Below the pieces are notes generated by a model. That model saw only the letters and a list, made by a program, of their open reading frames with translations. It had not been told where the DNA came from and did no database searches. This document shows, in pieces, positions 16,311-25,053 of a DNA stretch of 64,000 bases; the stretch's first letter is position 1; every line of letters begins with the position of its first letter. The translations under genes and the position numbers were made by a program. This DNA comes from a virus: positions 45,250 to 109,249 of the IMG/VR virus record IMGVR_UViG_3300030109_006161; one strand, given 5' to 3'.

Positions 16311-19300
16311 TTATCTCCGTCTTTGACGTTTTGCTTTTCTAACTTTTGGTTTCTCTCTTTTAGGTTTATTTCTTACCTTAACTGTGCCACCAAAAGGACC
16401 AGCATATCCAGCCACCGCACCAGCACTCATAGCAGACATTTCATCTAATGTGTTATCAATCAATGAGTTTAGTCTTTCGGTTTGTGGAATTACAGAATTC
16501 CAAATAGCATTTCCATCTACACCCGGCGGCATATATGCTAAAAATGTTTCTTTATCTCTCTCAGCAATTGCTTTTCTAAGATCACGAGCACTGTAAACAA
16601 GACCTTCTTTAGATTGCACTGGATCCTCAACGATGTCCTCTACATTTACACCGGGGTTATGACGCTCAGCATACGATTGCGCTCGGTCAAAGCGGGTATC
16701 ACCTACATCCTTACTGCTCTTCACTAAAAGAACTGTATCTCCGTCAGTAGCAGACTCAGGATCAGCAACAAACTCGTAGACTGCCTGGACTGGACTGCGA
16801 TAGTCTGCAATTTTTGCAGTAATGTTTGGTTCACCATTTTCAAGGTACTCTTCCCAGATACGCAACGACTGTTCATTACTTACTTCTGGGTAATCAACGG
16901 GAGAAATTAAAACAATCACCTCATCCACATCAGGGCGCTTAGCAATCTTATTCACATAATCAAAGTGACCACGATGTGGTGGTTTAAACTTACCAGGGAA
17001 TAGAGCTATGCGCTTACCTTCTTTTTCAGTAATGACCTGAGTATCATTATTTAGTGATTCGTTTCTTTGCCCTGGGGATTGGTTTACTGCCTTGGTTAAT
17101 TCATTTGCGATGACCGTGGTATTTCGGAGGGCTTTTTCACCAGCATTTATAGCTTTACTGCGATTTTCGTATGTGAAGTAATTACTAATATCCTCAGACA
17201 ATTGTTGGGTTGCTTCAAAAACATTGTCGATAGATGTCGATAAATTGTCCATGTATGTTTCGGCAATTTTAACAATACTGTCAGTATTCACGGGCAGTGT
17301 AGCCAAGACTTTATAATCGGCTTGTGCTCCACCAATTTTACCCAGAGTCGATACAGTTATAGACCATTGGGCTCCGCCGTCGCCTTTATTCTTGGATTCA
17401 GTCAATAAAGAGTTGAATCTATTCCAAATTTTTCTATTTCGCTCAACTGTCAGATACTTCAAACCCTCTTCTGCTACTTGTGGATCTTCTTGGTCTACTT
17501 CGGCAGCAACTTGAGCCAATTTATCTCTTCGAACCGCATCATAGCCATTTGTATTTCTTAGGATCGTATATTGTTCTTCCCAATTAGCAGCTTTTCTGTA
17601 TAGGTCGTAAGTATTCTTTGTTCCTTTTCTGTCAATACCAAAGACTCGCTTTGACACCTTGGCATCTGTACCCTGGGTAAGAAGATCAAAAATATTATCC
17701 CTTGTGATAACAAATTGTTCAATTTTTATTTCTTCGCCCAGTTTCCAGCCTACAATATAAACAACCTCACCATATTCATTTAAAGCGTCAACCAAGTTTG
17801 TAAAACTACCATGAATTACGCCCGCCTTACCGGCCTTACCGTCTTTGGTCTTTTGCTTTCGTTTATCGCTAAGTAGCTTTAGACTAATTGGAACTCCTGT
17901 ATGTCCTTCTAAGGTACTAAAAGCCATCATATCTTCGATAGGTAAATTACCTTTGTCAGTTATTTCTTTAGCTTGTTGTCCGGACAACATGGCAGACAGA
18001 AAACCCTCAAATACAAACCCAGCAGAGGATGATGTAAAGTTTTCGATAACCGCAGTTAAAGATTCAAGAATAATCAGGGTGCTAATCATTCTCTGAGGGG
18101 AGGTCATCTTATTATCAAGCTTAATTCTGTTTCTTAGATCTTCAAACCTTTTTTCAACACTAGCCCCTCCTGAAATTGTTGCAAAGATCTTCTCAACCTG
18201 AGACCTTTCCATAGATCCAGGATCCCCCCAAGCTTCTGATGGTGCAAACTTTGGCAAAGATAGAACAAACTTTCTAGCTCGATCAGACTTAATATTACTT
18301 TCTTTCTCTGTTATGATTGGTCTATCAACAACTAGAGATTCTTTTGTACTTCTTTTTAGATTCCCGTAACGGAACATCCCAAGTATCTGATTCATTGGGG
18401 CATAGTTCCCTGCAAATTTATAGGTATGTCCATCATAATCAAAGACCACCGCCTCGACTGGGGTAGTGATATTTGTAAAGTCTTTTATCTTATTAAGGTG
18501 CTGTTGCATAATTGCCATTGCCTCAGGATTTTCAGCACCTACTGAAGTTATGTCTTTTACAGCTTCTGCTAATTCAGCTTTTAGACGTGCGACCTCTTTG
18601 TCATTGTCCGCAATGAAAATACTCTTCAATCCTTTTAGCAGTTCTACAGTAAAATCATGAACTATTGTCTCAAGTGGTTCAATTGCTTGTTTTAACAACA
18701 TTTTTTGAGCTTTGATAATCTGCGTAAGGTCTTGTAAATCCTGATTGTTTAAGCCCTTTTTCAAGGCTTTTAGTCCAATATTCTTTGGCAATTTCAGGAT
18801 ATAAAAAATAATCTCATCTTTTAGATTTTTAGGTAAATCAGTATCAATACCATTTGACAACCTTCTGACCATATAATCTAAGATGGTTGAGTTATCTTTC
18901 AATCCTTCTGATTTCATTTCACTATCAATACCACCAATTGCTTTTTCTAAAGCGGTATCATCTTCTAGTTTCTGTAATTCTATTTTAGCTTGTCTGGCTA
19001 GATTGAAATCATCACCATGAAGTCTTTTTTTCATCCGATCGAAAGCATTATCTAGAGTTTCCAGGGTTCCTTCTGGTATGGGTTGCTTCTCCCCAGTTTC
19101 TCTGTCGAAGACAAAATGACCTACATCATGAATTTTTAAAGTCTTATCATCATATAGGATAACATTCTTAGACCCTGGGTCCATTACTTCTGCGTTATAC
19201 CAAATATTGGCATTTGGTCCAAATATTCTTTCCTTTTCTTGATCTGATAATGCTTCAACAGCTTTTTCAAAAGTAGAGAAACCACCAGTAAAAGCTTCAG

Positions 19301-19556
19301 TCAAGCCACCTCGTCCAGCAAATTTCTGAGCTAGTCCTGCACCATCTAATCCGCCGGATCTTAGATTACCTTTATTCCTGGCTCCTTTGGCTTTCCCTTC
19401 GGGAATAGAATAAGATAGAAAAAGGTTCTGTCCGTCTACTTTTTCTTCTGCGGTAAGTTCGCCGCTTGAAGCAGCATTTAGGATCTCTTTTATTTTACCA
19501 AAGGTTAATTCTCTATTCTCATAGAGATGATCCATATGACCTGCAACACCACCCAT
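16311..19556 (-). CDS. Large protein with ligase-like N-terminus and NMN-adenylyltransferase-like C-terminus
   Basis: This 1081-residue protein appears to fuse two nucleotidyltransferase modules. The N-terminal region has EKVDGQN (Lys39, KxDG of ATP-dependent ligases), NIWYNAEVMDP resembling ligase motif III, and near residue 370 VEAVVFDYDGHTYKFAG resembling motifs IV-V. The C-terminal region (about 835-1030) has LFPGKFKPPHRGHFDYV with the HxGH signature of NMNAT/cytidylyltransferases and YSARDLRKAI near the expected second motif. A basic tail (KRxKxRKAKRQRRR type) ends the protein. It sits among candidate virion genes and overlaps its upstream neighbour by one base. Activity is inferred from motifs only. 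Confidence 0.7.
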   Translation of the reverse strand: MGGVAGHMDHLYENRELTFGKIKEILNAASSGELTAEEKVDGQNLFLSYSIPEGKAKGARNKGNLRSGGLDGAGLAQKFAGRGGLTEAFTGGFSTFEKAVEALSDQEKERIFGPNANIWYNAEVMDPGSKNVILYDDKTLKIHDVGHFVFDRETGEKQPIPEGTLETLDNAFDRMKKRLHGDDFNLARQAKIELQKLEDDTALEKAIGGIDSEMKSEGLKDNSTILDYMVRRLSNGIDTDLPKNLKDEIIFYILKLPKNIGLKALKKGLNNQDLQDLTQIIKAQKMLLKQAIEPLETIVHDFTVELLKGLKSIFIADNDKEVARLKAELAEAVKDITSVGAENPEAMAIMQQHLNKIKDFTNITTPVEAVVFDYDGHTYKFAGNYAPMNQILGMFRYGNLKRSTKESLVVDRPIITEKESNIKSDRARKFVLSLPKFAPSEAWGDPGSMERSQVEKIFATISGGASVEKRFEDLRNRIKLDNKMTSPQRMISTLIILESLTAVIENFTSSSAGFVFEGFLSAMLSGQQAKEITDKGNLPIEDMMAFSTLEGHTGVPISLKLLSDKRKQKTKDGKAGKAGVIHGSFTNLVDALNEYGEVVYIVGWKLGEEIKIEQFVITRDNIFDLLTQGTDAKVSKRVFGIDRKGTKNTYDLYRKAANWEEQYTILRNTNGYDAVRRDKLAQVAAEVDQEDPQVAEEGLKYLTVERNRKIWNRFNSLLTESKNKGDGGAQWSITVSTLGKIGGAQADYKVLATLPVNTDSIVKIAETYMDNLSTSIDNVFEATQQLSEDISNYFTYENRSKAINAGEKALRNTTVIANELTKAVNQSPGQRNESLNNDTQVITEKEGKRIALFPGKFKPPHRGHFDYVNKIAKRPDVDEVIVLISPVDYPEVSNEQSLRIWEEYLENGEPNITAKIADYRSPVQAVYEFVADPESATDGDTVLLVKSSKDVGDTRFDRAQSYAERHNPGVNVEDIVEDPVQSKEGLVYSARDLRKAIAERDKETFLAYMPPGVDGNAIWNSVIPQTERLNSLIDNTLDEMSAMSAGAVAGYAGPFGGTVKVRNKPKREKPKVRKAKRQRRR

Positions 19557-19795
19557 TACTTATCCTCGGTGATTACTTTTAACTCTTCTTCTAAAGCATT
19601 TACACGCTCGTTTAGAGATCTCATTTGACGCTTGATTGATCTAATGTGCTCCTTTGCAATTTGGAGCCGACCGGTGTCTCTTTTGTTCGTAACTCTAATA
19701 TTAGATACGATATCATACAGGGCTTGGATAGAAGCTCCTGCATCAACTCTAATATCTTCATTTAGAAGTAATTTTTTAGTTATCTTTTTTAGCAC
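19556..19795 (-). CDS. Small coiled-coil protein, start uncertain
   Basis: The C-terminal part (IAKEHIRSIKRQMRSLNERVNALEEELKV) is a clear short coiled coil. The frame has no ATG with a ribosome binding site. GTG at 19795 overlaps the end of the upstream Lys/Ala/Pro-rich gene by 20 bases; an in-frame TTG at 19855 lies deeper inside it. A frameshift from the upstream gene is another option. Its stop overlaps the start of the 1081-residue gene. Function unknown. Confidence 0.5.
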   Translation of the reverse strand: MLKKITKKLLLNEDIRVDAGASIQALYDIVSNIRVTNKRDTGRLQIAKEHIRSIKRQMRSLNERVNALEEELKVITEDK

Positions 19796-19952
19796 TTGGT
19801 TTCTTAGCTTTCGGTGCGGCTTTTGCAGCAGGTTTCTTAGCTGGCTTTGCTTCAACTACTTTTTCTTCTTGCACTTCTACTTGTGGGGCTGCTTGTTTTC
19901 TTTTTGCTATAGCAGCTAATTTGCGTGCTCTTCTTAATCTTGGGCTTGCCAT
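19776..19952 (-). CDS. Lys/Ala/Pro-rich basic protein (58 aa), histone-H1-tail-like
   Basis: The 58-residue product begins MASPRLRRARKLAAIAKRKQ and continues as a KPAKKPAAKAAPKAKKP repeat, very like bacterial AlgP/H1-like tails. GGAGG sits at normal distance before the ATG. It would bind nucleic acid by charge; a role in DNA condensation or packaging is inference. An AAACTATTTATTAT element lies about 40 bases upstream. Too short for ordinary ORF cut-offs. Confidence 0.7.
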   Translation of the reverse strand: MASPRLRRARKLAAIAKRKQAAPQVEVQEEKVVEAKPAKKPAAKAAPKAKKPSAKKDN

Positions 19953-20014
19953 GATATATCCTCCATATAGTTCAAAAGAACATAATAAATAGTTTGTATC
20001 TGAGTGTTTGACCT

Positions 20015-20311
20015 CTAAATAGGATCTAATCTTAGAACACTTCCCGTAATACTTAGAACAAATGCTTTCGAGGCCCCTGTGGTATCAGTGCCCTGAAGTT
20101 TGAATTGGTTTGCTGTACCAGACAGATGAAGACCATTTGGTTTCATTATAGAACCATCAAATGTTAGGTTACCAACCTGAGTTAAAGTATTAGTAGGTAT
20201 ATCGCCAAGGACATCTATTTTTGCAAGTTTAGAATCATCAATCCTTGTCTTTACTTTTTCGGTAGCATGAATATGCGGATCAATGTGACCCAAAAATCTT
20301 CTTCTAGCCAT
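20015..20311 (-). CDS. Small structural-like protein
   Basis: This 98-residue protein has a basic N-terminus (MARRRFLGHIDPH) then a beta-rich region (VGNLTFDGSIMKPNGLHLSG) reminiscent of the short repeat units of the fibre gene in this window. Its ATG overlaps the stop of the upstream gene (TAATG). Inferred to be a virion or fibre-associated protein; no family recognised. Confidence 0.55.
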   Translation of the reverse strand: MARRRFLGHIDPHIHATEKVKTRIDDSKLAKIDVLGDIPTNTLTQVGNLTFDGSIMKPNGLHLSGTANQFKLQGTDTTGASKAFVLSITGSVLRLDPI

Positions 20312-20781
20312 TATCCTTCAGATCCGTCATAGCCAAACGATGTATTACTTGGATCGTTTAGATAGTGCCTCATTACAAAACCAGAAGCATGTAAACCATC
20401 TCCTTCACCCGCTACCTCTTCCCTATCAGACCATGCACTCAATATCATTCCATTATTGTGAGGTATACCAGGGTAAACCTGTATCAAGCCTGTTCCATGA
20501 GATATTGCTACTTTGATAGTTTTTGTTTCTAAAACACTTCCTATTCCTAGATATAAATTTATTGATGCAGAATGATAATTGTTGCAATATAAATAAATCT
20601 CATCTAAGGCACCAAGATCACACGTATGTATTGTTACTGCATTTGCAGACCCAGATGGTATTGAAATAGGATCGTTCGTAGAACCTGCCCCAGATAATTT
20701 ATATCTTGCATGACTTACAGGAGATCCAGTCCAAGATAGTCCTAGTGTAGGTGGTTCACTTGTTTTGTTGGAAAATCCCAT
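20311..20781 (-). CDS. Beta-rich structural-like protein
   Basis: This 156-residue protein is rich in Gly, Ser and Thr with alternating hydrophobic residues and no signal peptide, typical of small virion decoration or fibre-associated proteins. It is coupled to the next gene by a TAATG overlap. No specific motif was recognised. Confidence 0.5.
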   Translation of the reverse strand: MGFSNKTSEPPTLGLSWTGSPVSHARYKLSGAGSTNDPISIPSGSANAVTIHTCDLGALDEIYLYCNNYHSASINLYLGIGSVLETKTIKVAISHGTGLIQVYPGIPHNNGMILSAWSDREEVAGEGDGLHASGFVMRHYLNDPSNTSFGYDGSEG

Positions 20782-20819
20782 TTTTTATACCCTCACAATA
20801 GTATAAATATTCAACAAAT

Positions 20820-20999
20820 TTAGATTTTGTCATCACCAAACATGTTAGTTACTAAAATACCACGTTTTTTTTCTTCATTGTTGTTTTGTGAAACCACAAT
20901 CTCAGGCATTACCGGCAACTCTAATTCCAATTGGTATTGAGGTGTTATTTTTTCTCTTTTCACAATGACAACAAATTTAGTTTTGCTAATCGAGGACAT
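20820..20999 (-). CDS. Small protein (59 aa), unknown
   Basis: This 59-codon frame has GGAG seven bases before its ATG and phage-like codon usage. The product (MSSISKTKFVVIVKREKITP..., ending MFGDDKI) is soluble and charged with no known motif. It lies between the protease gene and the beta-rich structural-like gene. Confidence 0.6.
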   Translation of the reverse strand: MSSISKTKFVVIVKREKITPQYQLELELPVMPEIVVSQNNNEEKKRGILVTNMFGDDKI

Positions 21000-21022
21000 C
21001 TTATCTCCTAAGGTATAATGTA

Positions 21023-21943
21023 TTATTTACCTAAAGACTTAACGGTTGGAATATGAAAATATTCGTCTAATTTGTGATTTAATCTGTCTAGTTTTTCAGT
21101 CGTTGTAGTTGAGGTGGCATCACCACCTTTATTTAGTGACCCCCAGACTTCCATCTCTGCTTTAGCAATTGATTTCTTTAAGAAAATCTTTATAGCTACC
21201 AAGGGTGAAGCAACTCCAATATTCTCCATTGATCTGTATCCTGCAAAAATAATACCGACCAGTTCGTTGTTTATATTTATTATTGGAGACCCACTGCTTC
21301 CAGGTTTTGTTGGTATAGTATACATCGCATACCCTTCTGGGGAATATCCAGAAAAGTAACCATCAAAAGTAAGAACCATTTGAGGAGATACAATACCGTG
21401 TGGTGCTGCCATATTGTAACAAAGTTCTCCACGCTTTGGCTCACTAGCAGAAACTCTAAGTACCGGGGGTTTTATAAAAACATTATCTACTGAGAGTAGA
21501 CATGTATCAAACCTCTTATCGATAGAAACAACCTTTGCCCTGTGCTTCAAGCCACTATAATCAACGACTGTAAATCTCTGACCTAAGTGAGTTATCTTAA
21601 CTCCGGACACCACGGCTTGTGGTTTGAATGTGCTCTTGCACGAGTGTCCGGCTGTTAGAACATAACTAATGCTACTGTCAACTTCACTATGAGCCACATA
21701 AGAACCAGAAGATACTGCTCTCATAACAGCTTTTTTACACTTTTCTTTCTTTGTCTTTTCATCAAGTTCACAACCTTCCCATAAGGTTTCGGTTCTAATC
21801 TGGACAAAAGATTTGACAGGAAAATTGTGCCTTACCGGCTTAATCTTGGGAGATGAAGCACACGCTCCAGCACAACTAGCAACCGTAATATACAACAGGG
21901 TGATTATACACACTCGGGGTAGGTCGGTAAATATACGCATCAT
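21023..21943 (-). CDS. Secreted trypsin-like serine protease, probable lipoprotein
   Basis: This 306-residue protein has an N-terminal hydrophobic signal ending VASCAGACAS, with lipobox-like cysteines, then a chymotrypsin-fold protease: His100 in TAGHSC, Asp146 in FDTCLL and Ser217 in GSSGSP. It should act in the periplasm or at the cell surface. Extra cysteines (CELDE...KCKK) suggest disulfides. It is divergent from the plus-strand secreted cassette, sharing a 98-base intergenic region. In a phage it could modify host surface proteins or protect against other phages; that is inference. Confidence 0.85.
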   Translation of the reverse strand: MMRIFTDLPRVCIITLLYITVASCAGACASSPKIKPVRHNFPVKSFVQIRTETLWEGCELDEKTKKEKCKKAVMRAVSSGSYVAHSEVDSSISYVLTAGHSCKSTFKPQAVVSGVKITHLGQRFTVVDYSGLKHRAKVVSIDKRFDTCLLSVDNVFIKPPVLRVSASEPKRGELCYNMAAPHGIVSPQMVLTFDGYFSGYSPEGYAMYTIPTKPGSSGSPIININNELVGIIFAGYRSMENIGVASPLVAIKIFLKKSIAKAEMEVWGSLNKGGDATSTTTTEKLDRLNHKLDEYFHIPTVKSLGK

Positions 21944-22041
21944 AAAATAACTATCTTAGAATAAGAACTTAAAGAAAATTTTCTGCCTATGTAGTGTGTA
22001 GGAAAGCCACAGTTTGTACCTACAAAGGAAGGAAAAAGAAC

Positions 22042-22338
22042 ATGTTATCAGCCCCAAGAAGTTTACTATCTCTAACTACACTATTTGTATTATTCCTCAG
22101 TTCTGTCTCAAGTGCTACAGAGAACGAGAGTAGAATAATACCTCTTGAACCTGTCTGGGAAATGGTTGATGGAGAGTGGAAGTTTAAGGAATCTAAGACA
22201 ATTGAAAAAGAGATTCTCATACACATAACATCCTCTAGAAAAAATATTCAAAATAAAAACCTACTTATTAAAGAACTTGTAAAACTTCCTTTTGTGGTTA
22301 TTGTAGAAAAGAGTGACCTGGAGGTTGTGACAAAATAA
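22042..22338 (+). CDS. Small secreted protein with signal peptide
   Basis: This 98-residue protein starts with a classic signal peptide (SLLSLTTLFVLFLSSVSSA, cleavage near residue 25) followed by a charged domain. The ATG at 22042 is chosen because AAGGAAGG precedes it; an in-frame upstream ATG at 21994 lacks such a site. It is first of a three-gene plus-strand cassette, the only plus-strand transcription unit found here. Confidence 0.75.
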   Translation: MLSAPRSLLSLTTLFVLFLSSVSSATENESRIIPLEPVWEMVDGEWKFKESKTIEKEILIHITSSRKNIQNKNLLIKELVKLPFVVIVEKSDLEVVTK

Positions 22339-22348
22339 AAGGAGCAAT

Positions 22349-22819
22349 ATGAAATTATATACAAAGTCTAGAGCGCTCCTTGTATTTGTTTTATTTTTGG
22401 TGATAGGGTTATCTTCTTACCTTATTTATAAAAACACCCAGCCACAAATTCTACTAGCTAAGAATAACACCTATTATCTCCCAGGGCAAAAAAACAATTG
22501 CCTATGGATAATGCAAATCAATAGTAACGTTAGAGATTCTCTAGGTTCAAGTTCAGAAATAAAGATAGGTATCCCCCAAGCACAAAAAATGGGATATCTC
22601 GCTGGTAGGATTGAAGTCAGCAAAGATAAGACTCTTATACTAGCGTTTAATGCACCACAGTCTAATGGAAGTCAGCCGCCAATAGTTATGACTGCTGATT
22701 ATTATCACAAAAAGTTACCCATAGAAAACATAAGGTTCAGATGGACTCAAAGTAGTTTAGTTACAGTCGTTCTTTATAAGAATAGAAACAAATGCTTAGC
22801 ATCAATGGTGCCGAAATGA
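22349..22819 (+). CDS. Signal-anchored periplasmic protein, unknown
   Basis: This 156-residue protein has one N-terminal membrane helix (about residues 9-27) and a predicted extracytoplasmic remainder with two cysteines. AAGGAG lies before the ATG. Its stop overlaps the next start (ATGA). No family recognised; its place between two exported proteins suggests a shared envelope role. Confidence 0.7.
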   Translation: MKLYTKSRALLVFVLFLVIGLSSYLIYKNTQPQILLAKNNTYYLPGQKNNCLWIMQINSNVRDSLGSSSEIKIGIPQAQKMGYLAGRIEVSKDKTLILAFNAPQSNGSQPPIVMTADYYHKKLPIENIRFRWTQSSLVTVVLYKNRNKCLASMVPK

Positions 22820-24096
22820 AAGATAAGTACGTTCGTTTTATTGTTTTTGTTTCTTATATTTTATTAGTTTGGCTTGTTCTTGGGTGCGAAGAAGATAGAC
22901 TCGTTAAACTTGAGTGCATCCCTGGTGAAAAACTTGTGTGCGACGAGAACGGGCAGGATTTTCCTGCGGCTGATCCTATTGATATCGCACAACGAGCAGG
23001 TCAGTGTTCTTACGGTTTAAAAACCTGTACAACAAGTGGTTGGTCTGAATGTTTAGGAGCACGGGGACCAGCCGAGGAAATTTGTGATGGCATAGATAAT
23101 GATTGTGATGCAGCTATAGATGAAACGTACCCAGAAATGCATCAGCTTTGCGGGTTTGAAGAAGATGCTGATTATGGGGTTGGTATCTGTACGCCTGGTG
23201 TTATGAAATGCGACAATGGAGGTCTGTATTGTGATGGGCATATTGGACCGACCGAAGAAATATGTGATGGGGTTGACAACAATTGCAATGGAACTGTTGA
23301 TGAAAATATTCCTAATTCAACAGCAGTTGTTTGTTATGAAGGACCAGATGGAACTTTAGGTATTGGAGAATGTCGAGCAGGAGTCAGATATTGCACTGAC
23401 GGTAACTTTGGTGGACCTTGTGATAATCAAACTTTACCAATTTTAGAAAGATGTGACGACCTAGACAACGATTGTGATGGTGAAGTGGATGAAGGTTTTG
23501 ATAATCGTGGTGTAGATTTAGTTTTTGTTCTCGATATATCCGGATCCTTTAGGGATGAGATAGACTCAATGATTCAAGGCATAGCTCCCCTTTTAGACGA
23601 CCCGATAACGAGCACATTTCGCTTTGGACTTGTTGTTGTAGGTGCTAGGGGCGGTGACGATCTAAGACCACCATATTACCTCGCAAGAATGGTTTCTGAT
23701 TTTGTATATGCTGATGAATTTCTTGCCGTGATAGAAGCCGGTAGAATGATTGATAGTGCAGGACAAGAACCAACAATAGATACAATGTTTTGGTCAATGA
23801 ATACATATCCGTTCTCATGGCGACCAGAAGCACAAAAAGTTATTATAACAATGACTGATGAAGAAGCTCAGACAATGAACGAGCGCCCTATGTCTTGCGT
23901 CGAGGTGGGTGAAATATCAAATACTTTAGGTTTTGAACTATTCGTGTTTGCCCTCGAACAACATCATAATACATTTATAAATTGTGTAAGAGGTGAAAGA
24001 GATAGACTTTACACTCCGACTGCAAATTCTGAAACTGTATTCTTACAAATTAGAGCTATTTTTGAAGATCTTTGTATTGGTCAGGGCGCTCCATAG
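22816..24096 (+). CDS. MopE-repeat / VWA-domain lipoprotein
   Basis: This 426-residue protein has a lipoprotein signal with lipobox LVLGC (Cys24), then three MopE-type metal-binding-like repeats (EICDGIDNDCD, EICDGVDNNCN, ERCDDLDNDCD, each ending in DE), then a von Willebrand A domain from about residue 235 with MIDAS DISGS and a later TDEE. Such proteins are typical of Myxococcota and relatives and are displayed on the outer membrane. The ATG overlaps the previous stop. Its 3' end overlaps antisense by 41 bases with the predicted frameshift product on the other strand. Confidence 0.82.
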   Translation: MKDKYVRFIVFVSYILLVWLVLGCEEDRLVKLECIPGEKLVCDENGQDFPAADPIDIAQRAGQCSYGLKTCTTSGWSECLGARGPAEEICDGIDNDCDAAIDETYPEMHQLCGFEEDADYGVGICTPGVMKCDNGGLYCDGHIGPTEEICDGVDNNCNGTVDENIPNSTAVVCYEGPDGTLGIGECRAGVRYCTDGNFGGPCDNQTLPILERCDDLDNDCDGEVDEGFDNRGVDLVFVLDISGSFRDEIDSMIQGIAPLLDDPITSTFRFGLVVVGARGGDDLRPPYYLARMVSDFVYADEFLAVIEAGRMIDSAGQEPTIDTMFWSMNTYPFSWRPEAQKVIITMTDEEAQTMNERPMSCVEVGEISNTLGFELFVFALEQHHNTFINCVRGERDRLYTPTANSETVFLQIRAIFEDLCIGQGAP

Positions 24097-24198
24097 AGTG
24101 CCAAACACCATCAGGCGTCATATAAGCACCATATTTCCCTACTTCTGCTAGTATTATATCCTCGTCTTGAGCCTGACGAGGACCTTCTACTTTTTTTC
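24056..24198 (-). promoter_or_regulatory. Programmed -1 frameshift signal and -1 frame extension
   Basis: On the minus strand the zero-frame gene ends GAA AAA AAG TAG, so A AAA AAG is in the correct phase for tandem -1 slippage and is immediately followed by the stop (24187-24189). Seven to eight bases later an 8-bp stem (TCCTCGTC/GACGAGGA) closes an 8-base loop. The -1 frame stays open for 44 codons and ends at TAG (24056-24058) with protein-like composition (ILAEVGKYGAYMTPDGVWHS...). This matches the E. coli dnaX frameshift signal in layout, giving a predicted 135-residue product. Confidence 0.75.
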
Positions 24199-24462
24199 AG
24201 GCTCATCCTCAAGTTCTGGTATTTGATTCACAACACTGTGTATTTGCTTGAGTTCTTTGACTGAATCATGCATGTGATTGATCAACCTGTTTATGGAGGT
24301 AAGTATTTCTTTATTATCACCAGTAGCTAAAGACTCTTGAAGTTTTTGGTTACATGTTCCAAACTTGTTAGTAAATCGACCAATAGATCGAGAGGTAAGA
24401 ATTGTAGCTACTGAGCGGATATCCTCTTCAGGTAGTGTAAAAGATACTTTCTTGTTTTTCAT
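24187..24462 (-). CDS. Small protein (91 aa) with -1 frameshift extension
   Basis: The zero-frame product is 91 residues, soluble and helical, with no recognised family. AGGAG precedes the ATG, which overlaps the stop of the J-domain gene. The last codons form a dnaX-like slippery site, so a longer 135-residue form is predicted. Two-form proteins made this way are common as tail assembly chaperones, and the gene lies just beyond the fibre and J-domain genes; identity as such a chaperone is not shown by sequence. Confidence 0.75.
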   Translation of the reverse strand: MKNKKVSFTLPEEDIRSVATILTSRSIGRFTNKFGTCNQKLQESLATGDNKEILTSINRLINHMHDSVKELKQIHSVVNQIPELEDEPEKK

Positions 24463-25037
24463 TGTAAACTCCTGACATGATTTAGAATAACTTGGACTAC
24501 TTGATCTTTCTCTTCATCATTTTCAGCTAGATAAAAAGCCCAAGCTGTAGTTGTTTTCTTATTAACTATTTCGCTTTCAATAGAATTGATATTATTTTCT
24601 AATAATAATATGGACTCTAGCGATAGTTCTATTAACTCTATATTGAGAGTCCCTGCTAAGTTCAGCAAAGTAGCTATATCATCTTCTTCATAGGCTAGCG
24701 AAGCTTCGGAAAATAAGCCTGAGTATGAGTTATCCCCTGTTTTATCAGGATGTGTTTTTTCGGCTATCTTTCTGTATAATAATCTTATGTCTTTGTTTTT
24801 TTTAGTTTTTTGTTTTATTTCCCTTTCTTCGCTTAGATCCTCTTCTATAATCTTAGGTGGTGGGGAATCCACTATCTCTACTTTGGGAAACATATGTTTG
24901 TAATCATCTGGATAGTGTTTTTCGATATATGCTCTTATTTCTTTTTCTTGTATTAGACAAATTTCGTCAACTTCTTCTTTTTCAAGCAGAAGATAAGAAT
25001 ATTGTAAAGTTAGTTTCTTTATTTTGATGGAAGACAT
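24459..25037 (-). CDS. J-domain (DnaJ-like) protein
   Basis: This 192-residue protein has a J-domain core: LLYRKIAEKTHPDKTG with the HPD tripeptide at 96-98, followed by the FSEASLAYEE helix. No Gly/Phe or zinc-finger region is present, so it is a J-only co-chaperone that could recruit Hsp70. The start at 25037 is chosen because a longer frame would run through the terminator at 25054-25083. It is coupled to the frameshift gene. Confidence 0.75.
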   Translation of the reverse strand: MSSIKIKKLTLQYSYLLLEKEEVDEICLIQEKEIRAYIEKHYPDDYKHMFPKVEIVDSPPPKIIEEDLSEEREIKQKTKKNKDIRLLYRKIAEKTHPDKTGDNSYSGLFSEASLAYEEDDIATLLNLAGTLNIELIELSLESILLLENNINSIESEIVNKKTTTAWAFYLAENDEEKDQVVQVILNHVRSLQ

Positions 25038-25053
25038 AATAATATAGATAGGT

